The notes beneath the pieces are model-generated. The model searched no databases, was not told where the DNA came from, and saw only the letters and a list, made by a program, of their open reading frames with translations. A program made the position numbers and the translations under genes. Positions 37,302 to 55,335 of a stretch of DNA of 64,000 nt are shown here, in pieces. This DNA is from Streptomyces sp. NBC_01264 (GTDB taxonomy: Bacteria > Actinomycetota > Actinomycetes > Streptomycetales > Streptomycetaceae): assembly GCF_026340675.1 (NCBI RefSeq), contig NZ_JAPEOX010000001.1, positions 6,882,001 to 6,946,000 of the forward strand, written 5' to 3'. How positions within the stretch are numbered: position 1 is the first letter of the stretch; each line of letters opens with the position of its first letter.

Positions 37302-38987
37302 TTGAGCCATCCGCATCCTGAACTCGGTCCGCCGCCGAAGCTCCCCAAGGGCGGCCTTCGGGTCACCCCCCTGGGCGGGCTCGGTGAGATCGGCCGCAAC
37401 ATGACCGTCTTCGAGTTCGACGGCCGCCTGCTCATCGTCGACTGCGGTGTCCTCTTCCCCGAAGAGGAGCAGCCGGGCATCGACCTGATCCTGCCGGACT
37501 TCTCGTCCATCCGGGATCGCCTCGACGACATCGAGGGCATCGTCCTCACGCACGGCCACGAAGACCACATCGGCGCCGTCCCCTACCTCCTCCGGGAGAA
37601 GCCGGACATCCCGCTGATCGGCTCCAAGCTGACGCTGGCGCTCATCGAGGCCAAGCTCCAGGAGCACCGCATCCGCCCCTACACCCTCGAGGTGAAGGAA
37701 GGCGAGCGCGAGAACCTCGGCCCCTTCGACTGCGAGTTCATCGCGGTCAACCACTCCATCCCGGACGCCCTGGCCGTGGCCATCCGCACCGGCGCCGGCA
37801 TGGTGGTGTGCACCGGTGACTTCAAGATGGACCAGCTCCCGCTGGACAACCGCCTCACCGACCTGCACGCCTTCGCGCGCCTGAGCGAGGAAGGCATCGA
37901 CCTTCTCCTCTCGGACTCGACGAACGCCGAGGTCCCGGGCTTCGTCCCGCCCGAGCGCGAGATCTCGAACGTCCTGCGCACGGTGTTCGCCAACGCCAAC
38001 AACCGGATCATCGTGGCGAGCTTCGCGAGCCACGTGCACCGCATCCAGCAGATCCTCGACGCCGCCCACGAGTACGGCCGCAGGGTCGCCTTCGTCGGCC
38101 GCTCGATGGTCCGCAACATGGGCATCGCCCGTGACCTGGGCTACCTGAAGGTCCCGGCCGGCCTCGTCGTGGACGTCAAGACCCTCGATGACCTGCCGCC
38201 CAACGAGGTGGTCCTGGTCTGCACCGGTTCGCAGGGCGAGCCGATGGCGGCCCTGTCCCGCATGGCGAACCGCGACCACCAGATCCGGATCGTCCCGGGC
38301 GACACGGTGATCCTGGCCTCGTCCCTCATCCCGGGCAACGAGAACGCGGTCTACCGCGTGATCAACGGCCTGACCCGATGGGGCGCCAACGTCGTGCACA
38401 AGGGCAACGCCAAGGTGCACGTCTCCGGCCACGCCTCCGCGGGCGAGCTGCTGTACTTCTACAACATCTGCAAGCCGCGGAACCTGATGCCGGTCCACGG
38501 CGAATGGCGCCACCTGCGCGCCAACGCGGAGCTCGGCGCCCTGACGGGCGTACCGAAGGACCGCATCGTCATCGCCGAGGACGGCGTCGTCGTCGACCTC
38601 ATCGACGGCAAGGCCCGCATCTCGGGCAAGGTCCAGGCCGGCTACGTCTACGTGGACGGCCTCTCGGTCGGCGACGTCACCGAAGCCCACCTCAAGGACC
38701 GCAAGATCCTCGGTGACGAGGGCATCATCTCGGTCTACGTCGTGGTGGACAGCACCACGGGCAAGATCGTCAGCGGCCCGAACATCCAGGCCCGCGGCTC
38801 CGGCATCGAGGACTCGGCGTTCGCCTCCGTCCTGCCGAAGATCGAGGAAGCCATCGCCCGCGCCGCCGCGGACGGTGTGGCCGAGCCGCACCAGATCCAG
38901 CAGCTCATCCGCCGCACGATGGGCAAGTGGGTCTCGGACGGCTACCGCCGCCGCCCGATGATCCTCCCGGTCGTCGTCGAGGTCTGA
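37302..38987 (+). CDS. rnj: Ribonuclease J
   Basis: A 561-residue metallo-beta-lactamase/beta-CASP ribonuclease with 5'-3' exo and endo activity in mRNA decay and rRNA processing. The zinc motif is THGHEDHIGAV (His84, His86, Asp88, His89), with later VCTGDFK, FASHVHR and SGHASAGEL motifs. The start is TTG at 37302 with AAGGAG 6 nt upstream, giving the SHPHPELGPPPK N terminus; the in-frame ATG at 37242 has no ribosome binding site. It directly precedes the rRNA operon, whose precursors RNase J can process. Confidence 0.97.
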   Translation: MSHPHPELGPPPKLPKGGLRVTPLGGLGEIGRNMTVFEFDGRLLIVDCGVLFPEEEQPGIDLILPDFSSIRDRLDDIEGIVLTHGHEDHIGAVPYLLREKPDIPLIGSKLTLALIEAKLQEHRIRPYTLEVKEGERENLGPFDCEFIAVNHSIPDALAVAIRTGAGMVVCTGDFKMDQLPLDNRLTDLHAFARLSEEGIDLLLSDSTNAEVPGFVPPEREISNVLRTVFANANNRIIVASFASHVHRIQQILDAAHEYGRRVAFVGRSMVRNMGIARDLGYLKVPAGLVVDVKTLDDLPPNEVVLVCTGSQGEPMAALSRMANRDHQIRIVPGDTVILASSLIPGNENAVYRVINGLTRWGANVVHKGNAKVHVSGHASAGELLYFYNICKPRNLMPVHGEWRHLRANAELGALTGVPKDRIVIAEDGVVVDLIDGKARISGKVQAGYVYVDGLSVGDVTEAHLKDRKILGDEGIISVYVVVDSTTGKIVSGPNIQARGSGIEDSAFASVLPKIEEAIARAAADGVAEPHQIQQLIRRTMGKWVSDGYRRRPMILPVVVEV

Positions 38988-39009
38988 TCCTCGCCGTACC
39001 GACCACACC

Positions 39010-39049
39010 GGAGCGGGGCAACCGGATTTGCATCCGGGGGCCCCGCTCC
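39010..39049 (+). terminator. Terminator after rnj
   Basis: ggagcgggg and ccccgctcc pair over 9 bp, with an inner ccggat/atccgg helix continuing the arm. It separates rnj from the rRNA promoter region. Confidence 0.75.
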
Positions 39050-39147
39050 AGTACGTTTACGTCTCCACCTCGCACGGCTCCCCGGCACACACGTGTGCCC
39101 GGCCATGCCGATGCGGGCGGGTGGGATTCCAGAGCAGGGAAACCTGA

Positions 39148-39315
39148 TAAAGTCTGGCTCGCCCGAAAGGGAATGGCTCTCCAATGGCCGTCCAATTCAA
39201 ATCCAAGTCGGAAACGACACGGAAATGATCTGGTAGAGTTGGAATCGCCGGAAAGGGAAACGCGAAAGCGAAGAACTGGAAAGCGGAAAACAAGCGAGAC
39301 GGACTCTGATAGAGT
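39148..39315 (+). promoter_or_regulatory. Tandem rRNA operon promoters
   Basis: Three -10-like blocks share one surrounding word: tgaTAAAGTctgg (39148-39153), tggTAGAGTtgga (39234-39239) and tgaTAGAGTctga (39310-39315), spaced 86 and 76 bp. Multiple tandem promoters are the rule for Streptomyces rRNA operons. I see no consensus -35 hexamer; ggaaa-rich sequence precedes each. The rest of the region from 39050 to 39612 is leader RNA without a gene. Confidence 0.7.
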
Positions 39316-39406
39316 CTGAAACGCAAGAATAGAACGAAAGCCCGGAGGAAAGCCCCAGTAAGTGTTACTGAGGGTGAGTACAAAGGAAGCGTCCGTTCCT
39401 TGAGAA

Positions 39407-39420
39407 CTCAACAGCGTGCC
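39407..39420 (+). other. 16S precursor processing stem, 5' arm
   Basis: ctcaacagcgtgcc in the leader can pair along its whole length (two G-U pairs) with ggcacgttgttggg at 41282-41295 behind the 16S gene. It therefore brackets the 16S precursor as a probable RNase III stem. Confidence 0.7.
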
Positions 39421-39612
39421 AAAAATCAACGCCAAAAAGTTGATACCCCGTCCATTTCGGTGGATGAGGTTCCTTTGAAAAAGACCTGTGAGGTCGCGGC
39501 TTCGGCCCTGACACGTGCAGGCAATTACACAGCGAGGACGCAGTGGACGGTCGGTCTTATTCCGACATGACTGTCCCGCTCTAAGTGCGTGTGCACCCGA
39601 TTACGGGTAAAC

Positions 39613-41144
<1,532 letters not shown>

Positions 41145-41281
41145 AGCACAGTACCGATTGCAGACAAACGTTCTGCACGGTCAGCTCAGGGTGGAACGTT
41201 GATTAGTTGGCACGGTTTCCTGGATGGATCACAAGTACTGCTTCGGCGTGGAAAGTGACTCACTGACGGGGGATCGTGCTT

Positions 41282-41295
41282 GGCACGTTGTTGGG
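41282..41295 (+). other. 16S precursor processing stem, 3' arm
   Basis: ggcacgttgttggg in the 16S-23S spacer, complementary to 39407-39420. The spacer (41141-41424) carries no tRNA gene; a ggtacggccgtaag hairpin-like stretch and the 23S 5' arm are its other features. Confidence 0.7.
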
Positions 41296-41388
41296 TATCT
41301 GAGGGTACGGCCGTAAGGTCTTATCTTCGTGATGCCGGCCCCAGTGAACTTCGCCTTTTGGGTGAGGGTGATGGGTGACTGGTCGTTG

Positions 41389-41415
41389 CTTGAGAACTAC
41401 ACAGTGGACGCGAGC
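41389..41415 (+). other. 23S precursor processing stem, 5' arm
   Basis: cttgagaactacacagtgga followed by cgcgagc pairs almost without interruption with 44551-44578 behind the 23S gene, leaving one extra base and one mismatch. This is the expected RNase III stem for the 23S precursor. Confidence 0.75.
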
Positions 41416-41424
41416 ATCTGTAGG

Positions 41425-44546
<3,122 letters not shown>

Positions 44547-44550
44547 AGTT

Positions 44551-44578
44551 GCTCGCGTCCACTGTGTTAGTTCTGAAG
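44551..44578 (+). other. 23S precursor processing stem, 3' arm
   Basis: gctcgcgtccactgtgttag followed by ttctgaag is the partner of 41389-41415. Confidence 0.75.
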
Positions 44579-44631
44579 TAACGAACTACGTTGTCAATGT
44601 GACAGCATATCCGGTTGGTTAACTTCATAGT

Positions 44632-44748
44632 GTTTCGGTGGTCATAGCGTTAGGGAAACGCCCGGTTACATTCCGAACCCGGAAGCTAAGCCTTTCAGCG
44701 CCGATGGTACTGCAGGGGGGACCCTGTGGGAGAGTAGGACGCCGCCGA
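44632..44748 (+). rRNA. rrf: 5S ribosomal RNA
   Basis: A 117-nt 5S gene from gtttcggtggtcatagcg to gtaggacgccgccgaa, with the usual closing helix (ttcggtgg / ccgccgaa). It lies 85 nt behind the 23S gene. Confidence 0.95.
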
Positions 44749-44755
44749 ACAACCC

Positions 44756-44831
44756 GCCCTTTTAGCTCAGTCGGTAGAGCGTCTCCATGGTAAGGAGAAG
44801 GTCAACGGTTCGATTCCGTTAAAGGGCTCCA
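44756..44831 (+). tRNA. tRNA-Thr (anticodon GGT)
   Basis: A complete 76-nt cloverleaf. The acceptor is gcccttt/aaagggc and the D arm gctcagtcggtagagc. The anticodon stem tctcc/ggaga has loop atggtaa with anticodon ggt. The T arm is aacgg-ttcgatt-ccgtt, then discriminator T and an encoded CCA. It begins 7 nt after the 5S gene and shares its terminator, so it is part of the rRNA transcript. Confidence 0.93.
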
Positions 44832-44838
44832 AAACGAG

Positions 44839-44868
44839 AAGGCCCCCGCCATTGGCGGGGGCCTTTTT
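44839..44868 (+). terminator. Intrinsic terminator of the rRNA-tRNA operon
   Basis: aaggcccccgcc and ggcgggggcctt form a 12-bp perfect stem with an att loop and a T-tail. It is the first terminator after the 16S promoters. Confidence 0.93.
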
Positions 44869-44940
44869 ACGTTCCCCGGAATTCTCCTGCGCATCCTTCG
44901 GTTGATCTTGATGGATGTCGTTCATGGGAAGGAATGCATG

Positions 44941-45448
44941 ATGTCGGATCAGACTCCGGCCGAGGCCGAGTTCGAGCAGGCCTGGGCGGACGAGAGGTAC
45001 ACCCGGGCGGTGCTGCCGGCCGTGGACGTGAACCGGATCCTGAGGGAGCGGTACGTCTCCGCGGAGCCCGTGGACCTGGACCGGGCGGGGATCTGGGACA
45101 TGGAGGTCCGGAAGGCCGGCAATCCCGGCGCCTTCATTCCGTACGTCATCTCTGAACCATGACCGGCAGGTCGTCACCTTCCTCGGCCGGGAGACCTTCG
45201 CCGACGAGCGGGGCGCGCCGCTGCATGCGGACGACCGGCAGCCGCTGTTCCACGTACAGCACGGGGTCGCGGGTACGGACGAGCGGCCGCTCAACACCTG
45301 GCGGGTCGTCCTGCTGACCGATGAGCCGGACGACCGGCTGGTGAAGGTCTTCAACCGGATGGCCGGTGATCCCTGGCTGCCCGAGTTCCTCGAGCTGTAC
45401 GTGACGGACGTGCTGGGGATCGCGCTGACGCGTCGGGACGACGTCTGA
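44941..45448 (+). pseudogene. Frameshifted hypothetical protein gene
   Basis: The first frame (ATG 44941, GGAAGGA upstream) encodes about 70 residues (SDQTPAEAEFEQAWADERYT and onward to AFIPYVIS) and then stops at 45160-45162. A second frame takes over at 45152 (LNHDRQVVTFLGRETFADER) and runs to TGA at 45446-45448 (VTDVLGIALTRRDDV). The two halves join smoothly into one acidic protein of about 168 residues with the same codon style, so a single indel near 45148-45155 broke an intact gene. No slippery heptamer is visible. The family and function are unknown to me. A sequencing error remains possible. Confidence 0.75.
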
Positions 45449-45460
45449 GGGATGAAGTGG

Positions 45461-45494
45461 GAGAGGGCCCCTGCCGTGTGGTGGGGGCCCTTTC
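45461..45494. terminator. Terminator after the frameshifted gene
   Basis: agggcccc and ggggccct pair over 8 bp, flanked by gag/ttc pairs, around tgccgtgtggtg. Confidence 0.6.
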
Positions 45495-45620
45495 GCGTGT
45501 GAGGGGGGTACGGGGCCTCTCGTCAAGCCCCGAATCTTCGGGCGGTGACCAGGGGCGGGGTTCGGGGCGCAATGGGAGCAGCAGGAGTTCCCAGGCCCTC
45601 GATCCACGGGAGGAACGCTC

Positions 45621-45833
45621 ATGAGTACCGAACGGATCCGACACCTCGCCCACACGTTCATGACGGCGCTGGCCGGCGACGGCGCCTCCCCGTCCCCGTC
45701 CGTGCCGTCGTCCGTGTCGCCTTCCCGGTCCGGTACCGGCCGTGACGCGGTCGTCGAGACGGGCGATGCGCCCTGGACCGGGGAAATGGCGGCCCCGTCC
45801 TTCATGATCCTGGTGCCGGGGCCCCGCCGGTAG
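45621..45833 (+). CDS. Short hypothetical protein
   Basis: A 70-residue frame starting ATG 45621 with an excellent GGGAGGAA 5-6 nt upstream. The N terminus is basic and helical (STERIRHLAHTFMTALAG), then a Ser/Pro linker, then a hydrophobic end (AAPSFMILVPGPRR). There is no known domain. It converges on osaC, ending 20 nt before the osaC stop. The ribosome binding site is the main support. Confidence 0.5.
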   Translation: MSTERIRHLAHTFMTALAGDGASPSPSVPSSVSPSRSGTGRDAVVETGDAPWTGEMAAPSFMILVPGPRR

Positions 45834-45853
45834 GGACAGCGGCACGACGGTGC

Positions 45854-48376
45854 TCAGTCGCCGTCGCGCTGCTGGGGGATGCGGAAGGCGAGGATGGCCA
45901 TGTCGTCGGAGGCCGGTTCGGCGGCGAAGCGTTCCACCGCGCGCAGCACGCGGGAGGCGACGGCGCCGGCGGTGAGGCCCGTACAGGTGGTGAGGACCTC
46001 GGCGAGGCCGTCGTCGCCGAGCATGCGGGTGCCTTCGCGGCGTTCGGTGACCCCGTCGGTGACACAGAGCAGGACGTCGCCCGGGTCCAGGGTGAGGGTC
46101 TGCTCGTAGAGCTCGAGGTCGTCGAGAACGCCCAGGAGGGGCTGCGGATCGGCGGCGGAGGTGACCTCGCCGTTCGGGCGCAGGCGCAGCGGCAGCGGGT
46201 GGCCCGCGCAGACGACCTTCATGTGGGCGCCGCCGTCGGGCCGCGGGTGCAGCTCGCCGTACAGGAGGGTGAGGAAGCGGCTGCGGTCGCCCTCGTCGAG
46301 GATCGCCGCGTTGAGGCGTTCCAGTACGGCCGGGCCGCCGAGGCCCTCTCGGGCCAGGAGGCGCAGGGCGTGGCGGGCCAGGCCGGTGACGGCGGCCGCC
46401 TCGGGGCCCGTACCGCAGACGTCGCCGATGGCGAACCCGTAGACGCCGGGGCGGATGGGGAAGACGTCGTAGAAGTCGCCGCCCACCTCGTTGCCCTCGC
46501 CGGCCGCGCGGTAGATGACCTCCACCTCGATGCCGGGGATGGTGGGGGAGCCGGGCGGCAGCAGGCTGCGCTGGAGCGAGCGGCTGATGGCGGTGCGCTC
46601 GGAGTACAGGCGGGCGTTGTCCAGGGCGAGGGCGGCGCGGCGGGAGAGGTCCTCGGCGAGTTCGAGGATCTCCTGGCGGAAGTGCTCCTCGGAGGGCTTG
46701 CCGAGGGTCAGCATGCCGATCACGCGGTTGCGGGCGAGGAGCGGGAGGACCACGGTCTCGCCGCCGACCGCCAGGGAGGTTTCCGGCCAGGGGCGGGCGC
46801 CGGACTCGCGGACCGGTTCGGGCGGGCTGACCTGGGAGAGCAGGGCCTTGAGGCCGTCGATGCGTTCCTCGTCCTCGTGCAGGACGTAGGAGAGGAACGG
46901 GTCGGAGGCCTGGTCGGCGATGGTGTAGACGGCGCACCAGGTGGCGAGGGTGGGGACGGTCATCTGGGCCATGAGGGCCAGTGTCTGGTCCCGGTCCAGG
47001 GTGCCGGCGAGCAGATCGGAGGCCTCGACGAGGAAGGAGAGGGAGCCGCGGCGCAGTCGTTCGAGCTCGCCGAGGCGGGCCGATTCCACGGCGAGGGCGA
47101 TGCGGTCCGCGGCGAACTGCAGGCGCAGGGCGTCGTCGTTGGAGTAGCGGCCGGGCATCTCGGCGGCGACTCCGAGGGAGCCGGTGAGGCGGCCCTCGAC
47201 CTTGAGGGGGACGGTGATGGCGGAGCGCATGCCGGTGGCGTCGAGGAGGGGTACCGCGCCGGGGACGACGATGAGGTCCTCGTGGACGGCGGGCATGCGG
47301 GCGCTGCCGTACCGGTTGGTGCCGGCTTCGACGGGGACGCGGGCGAAGCGCTGGCGGGTGGAGGGCAGGCCGGTGGTGGCGCGGACCTCGAGCTCGGTCT
47401 CGTCGTCGGTGGCGAGGAGGAGGAAGGCGGAGTCGGCGTCGAGGAGGTCGCGGGCGCGTTCCACGGTGCGCTGGAGGAGGCCGTCGAGGTCGTCGGGGGC
47501 GGGGGAGCCGATGAAGATCTCGAAGGGGTCCGTGGGGCGGGACTCGGTCAGCTGGCCGCCGTCCATGGGGACCCGTACGGGGCTCTGCAGCAGGGCGCGC
47601 TCGTCGTCGTGCACGAGCAGGCAGACGATGGAGGGCTCGCCGTGGGCATCGCGGACCCGCAGGTGGGAGGCGTAGATCGGGATGACGCGGCCGTCGGCGC
47701 CGCGGATGCCGTAGCTGCCCTCCCAGCGGGACAGGCGCAGGGCCTCGGCGATGCCGGTGCCGGTGCCGGGGGTCTGCGGCCAGGCGGCGAGCTCGGCGAG
47801 CGGGCGGCCCACCGCCTTCGAGGCGAGGTGGCCGAAGATGATCTCGGCGTCCTCGTTCCAGGCGGAGACGGTGCCGGCGGAGTCGATCTGCAGGACGGCG
47901 ACGCGGACCCGGCTGTCGGCCAGGGGCAGGAGCTGGTCGGGGACGACGGGTCCCGCGGAGCGGGTACCGACCGGCCGGTCCGGCATGTCGAGCCGGAACC
48001 AGACGTGCTTGAGCGCGGCCGTGTACTCGACGCCCCAGCGGGTGGCGAGGGCGGCGCAGAGCATGAGCCCGCGGCCGTTCTCGCGGTCGGGATCGGCGTA
48101 CGGGCGGTCCCCGGGGTGCTGGAGCGGGAGCTCGCGCTCCGGGTAGCGGTCGGCGACCTCGACCCGTACGCCGTCCTCGGTGCGCAGGCACAGGACTTCG
48201 GCGCGGGTCCCGGCGTGGACCACGGCGTTGGTGACGAGCTCGCTGGTGAGGACGACCGCGTCGTCGATGATGTCCGCGAAACCCCAGCCCTGCAGGGTGT
48301 CGCGGACGAATGCGCGGGCAGCAGCGACCGAACGCCCCTGTGGATCGAAACTGGCAGCCGCCCGTGCCGTGATCAC
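45854..48376 (-). CDS. osaC: Multidomain regulator OsaC: RsbW-like kinase, PAS, GAF, PP2C-type phosphatase
   Basis: An 840-residue cytoplasmic regulator. Residues about 15-135 are an RsbW-type anti-sigma kinase ATPase (VVLTSELVTNAVVHAG, ENGRGLMLC). About 150-265 are a PAS domain (DSAGTVSAWNEDAEIIFGH). Two GAF-type domains follow (about 290-430 and 445-595). Residues 610-838 are a PPM/RsbU-type phosphatase (GNEVGGDFYDVF, DDMAILAFR). This matches Streptomyces OsaC, which helps return the osmotic stress sigma factor SigB to its resting level. GTG at 48376 has AAGGAGA upstream on the minus strand. It is divergent from osaA across 285 nt. Confidence 0.9.
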   Translation of the reverse strand: MITARAAASFDPQGRSVAAARAFVRDTLQGWGFADIIDDAVVLTSELVTNAVVHAGTRAEVLCLRTEDGVRVEVADRYPERELPLQHPGDRPYADPDRENGRGLMLCAALATRWGVEYTAALKHVWFRLDMPDRPVGTRSAGPVVPDQLLPLADSRVRVAVLQIDSAGTVSAWNEDAEIIFGHLASKAVGRPLAELAAWPQTPGTGTGIAEALRLSRWEGSYGIRGADGRVIPIYASHLRVRDAHGEPSIVCLLVHDDERALLQSPVRVPMDGGQLTESRPTDPFEIFIGSPAPDDLDGLLQRTVERARDLLDADSAFLLLATDDETELEVRATTGLPSTRQRFARVPVEAGTNRYGSARMPAVHEDLIVVPGAVPLLDATGMRSAITVPLKVEGRLTGSLGVAAEMPGRYSNDDALRLQFAADRIALAVESARLGELERLRRGSLSFLVEASDLLAGTLDRDQTLALMAQMTVPTLATWCAVYTIADQASDPFLSYVLHEDEERIDGLKALLSQVSPPEPVRESGARPWPETSLAVGGETVVLPLLARNRVIGMLTLGKPSEEHFRQEILELAEDLSRRAALALDNARLYSERTAISRSLQRSLLPPGSPTIPGIEVEVIYRAAGEGNEVGGDFYDVFPIRPGVYGFAIGDVCGTGPEAAAVTGLARHALRLLAREGLGGPAVLERLNAAILDEGDRSRFLTLLYGELHPRPDGGAHMKVVCAGHPLPLRLRPNGEVTSAADPQPLLGVLDDLELYEQTLTLDPGDVLLCVTDGVTERREGTRMLGDDGLAEVLTTCTGLTAGAVASRVLRAVERFAAEPASDDMAILAFRIPQQRDGD

Positions 48377-48551
48377 AAGTCTCCTTCGACGCGGTGGACA
48401 ACGGATGCCAGGTTACTTACCTTCGCGGTCGCCATGGTGCCGTGGTCCGGGAATCCACCCGCAGGGTGCGGCCGGTGTGCGATGGTGCCGGAGTGTTATG
48501 GCCAGGTTCGGCCGGGGTGAAACACTGGGCAGGCTTGGAGTCGCGCAGTAC

Positions 48552-48611
48552 ATGGGCGCGGCGTAAATGGGCACAGCGTAGACGGGCAAGGCGTAAGTGG
48601 GCGCAGTCTGA
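48552..48611 (+). repeat. Four tandem 15-bp repeats ahead of osaA
   Basis: The four consecutive units are atgggcgcggcgtaa, atgggcacagcgtag, acgggcaaggcgtaa and gtgggcgcagtctga. Three of the four begin with a start-like codon and all end in a stop codon in the same phase (Met-Gly-Ala-Ala-stop and so on). They lie 50 nt upstream of the osaA GTG start, in the osaC-osaA intergenic region. Confidence 0.8.
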
Positions 48612-48661
48612 TGAACAAGATGCCCGGTGGAACAGCGGTCGACCCTTTCGGGAGGGACACG

Positions 48662-54172
<5,511 letters not shown>

Positions 54173-54401
54173 CCGGGCGGACCGAGAGGGACTCCCGAGG
54201 GAACCTTCTGCCCTTCCATCACGTTTCCTCTTCGTCCGCTGTGACATCTTGGTGACAGGGTGTGGCGATCTCGGGACTGGGGCTACGATGACCGGCACAA
54301 GGACGGACGGCGCAAGGATGCCGTCCTCTGGGGCGGGGCCCGGCGCACAGGCCGGAGCCAGGAGCCGGGGAGGCCCCATGCCGGGGCGAGGAGGACAGGG
54401 C

Positions 54402-55088
54402 ATGGTGCAGAAGGCCAAGATCCTCCTGGTCGACGACCGGCCGGAGAATCTGCTGGCGTTGGAGGCCATCCTCTCCGCGCTCGATCAGACACTGGTCCGG
54501 GCGTCGTCGGGGGAGGAAGCGCTCAAGGCGCTGCTGACGGACGACTTCGCGGTCATCCTGCTCGACGTGCAGATGCCGGGCATGGACGGGTTCGAGACGG
54601 CCGCGCACATCAAGCGGCGTGAGCGGACCCGGGACATCCCGATCATCTTCCTCACGGCGATCAACCACGGTCCGCACCACACCTTCCGCGGGTACGCGGC
54701 GGGTGCGGTCGACTACATCTCCAAGCCCTTCGACCCGTGGGTGCTGCGGGCCAAGGTCTCGGTGTTCGTCGAGCTGTATACGAAGAACTGCCAACTGCGC
54801 GAGCAGGCGGCGCTGCTGAGGCTCCAGCTGGAGGGCGGCAGCTCCAACGGCGCGGTGGACGGCTCCAAGGAGACGGCCGGCCTGCTGGCCGAGCTCTCCG
54901 CGCGGCTCGCCGCGGTGGAGGAGCAGGCGGAGGCGCTGACCAAGCAGCTCGGCGAGGAATCGGCCGATCCCTCGGTGGTGGCCACCGCGGCCCACCTGGA
55001 GCGCAAGCTCACCGGACTGCGGCGGGCGCTCGACGCGCTGGAGCCGGGGACCGGTGGCGGGGCTCCGGTGCTGCCCGCTCAGGGCTGA
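54402..55088 (+). CDS. osaB: Response regulator OsaB
   Basis: A 228-residue response regulator. The receiver domain (residues 1-125) begins with [13 protein letters not shown] and has phospho-acceptor Asp55 in [11 protein letters not shown] and the Lys of SKPFDP. The remaining 100 residues are helical and coiled-coil-like ([20 protein letters not shown]) with no DNA-binding motif, so output is probably by protein contact. ATG at 54402 has GAGGAGG 7 nt upstream; earlier in-frame starts lack a site. It lies 229 nt after osaA, consistent with the known OsaA/OsaB pair. Confidence 0.92.
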   Translation: MVQKAKILLVDDRPENLLALEAILSALDQTLVRASSGEEALKALLTDDFAVILLDVQMPGMDGFETAAHIKRRERTRDIPIIFLTAINHGPHHTFRGYAAGAVDYISKPFDPWVLRAKVSVFVELYTKNCQLREQAALLRLQLEGGSSNGAVDGSKETAGLLAELSARLAAVEEQAEALTKQLGEESADPSVVATAAHLERKLTGLRRALDALEPGTGGGAPVLPAQG

Positions 55089-55335
55089 GGTTCACGGAGG
55101 CCGAGGCTCGCCTGGTGGACGCTCGCGGAGCTGAGGTTCGCGTAGGTCCTTCGCGGTCCGGGAGGGCCGTGTGCGGGCCCGCTTGGCGGGCCGTCAGGTC
55201 TGGCGGAGCGTCAGGGCGGGGCGGCGGTACGGGCCGAGAGCGCGGGCGTCTCCCACCCGGGACCCGGAACGACACGAACGGGTGAAGGGGTGGGCACGCG
55301 TGTCCACCGGCGCGCGCACCGGTAACCTCGGGTGC

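Noticed and set aside
44756..44831. Integrative element inserted at the tRNA-Thr gene
   Set aside because: No integrase, no second copy of the tRNA 3' end and no change in base composition downstream.
46199..48520. 773-residue open frame on the plus strand
   Set aside because: It is antisense to osaC, Gly/Asp/Val-rich and without motifs.
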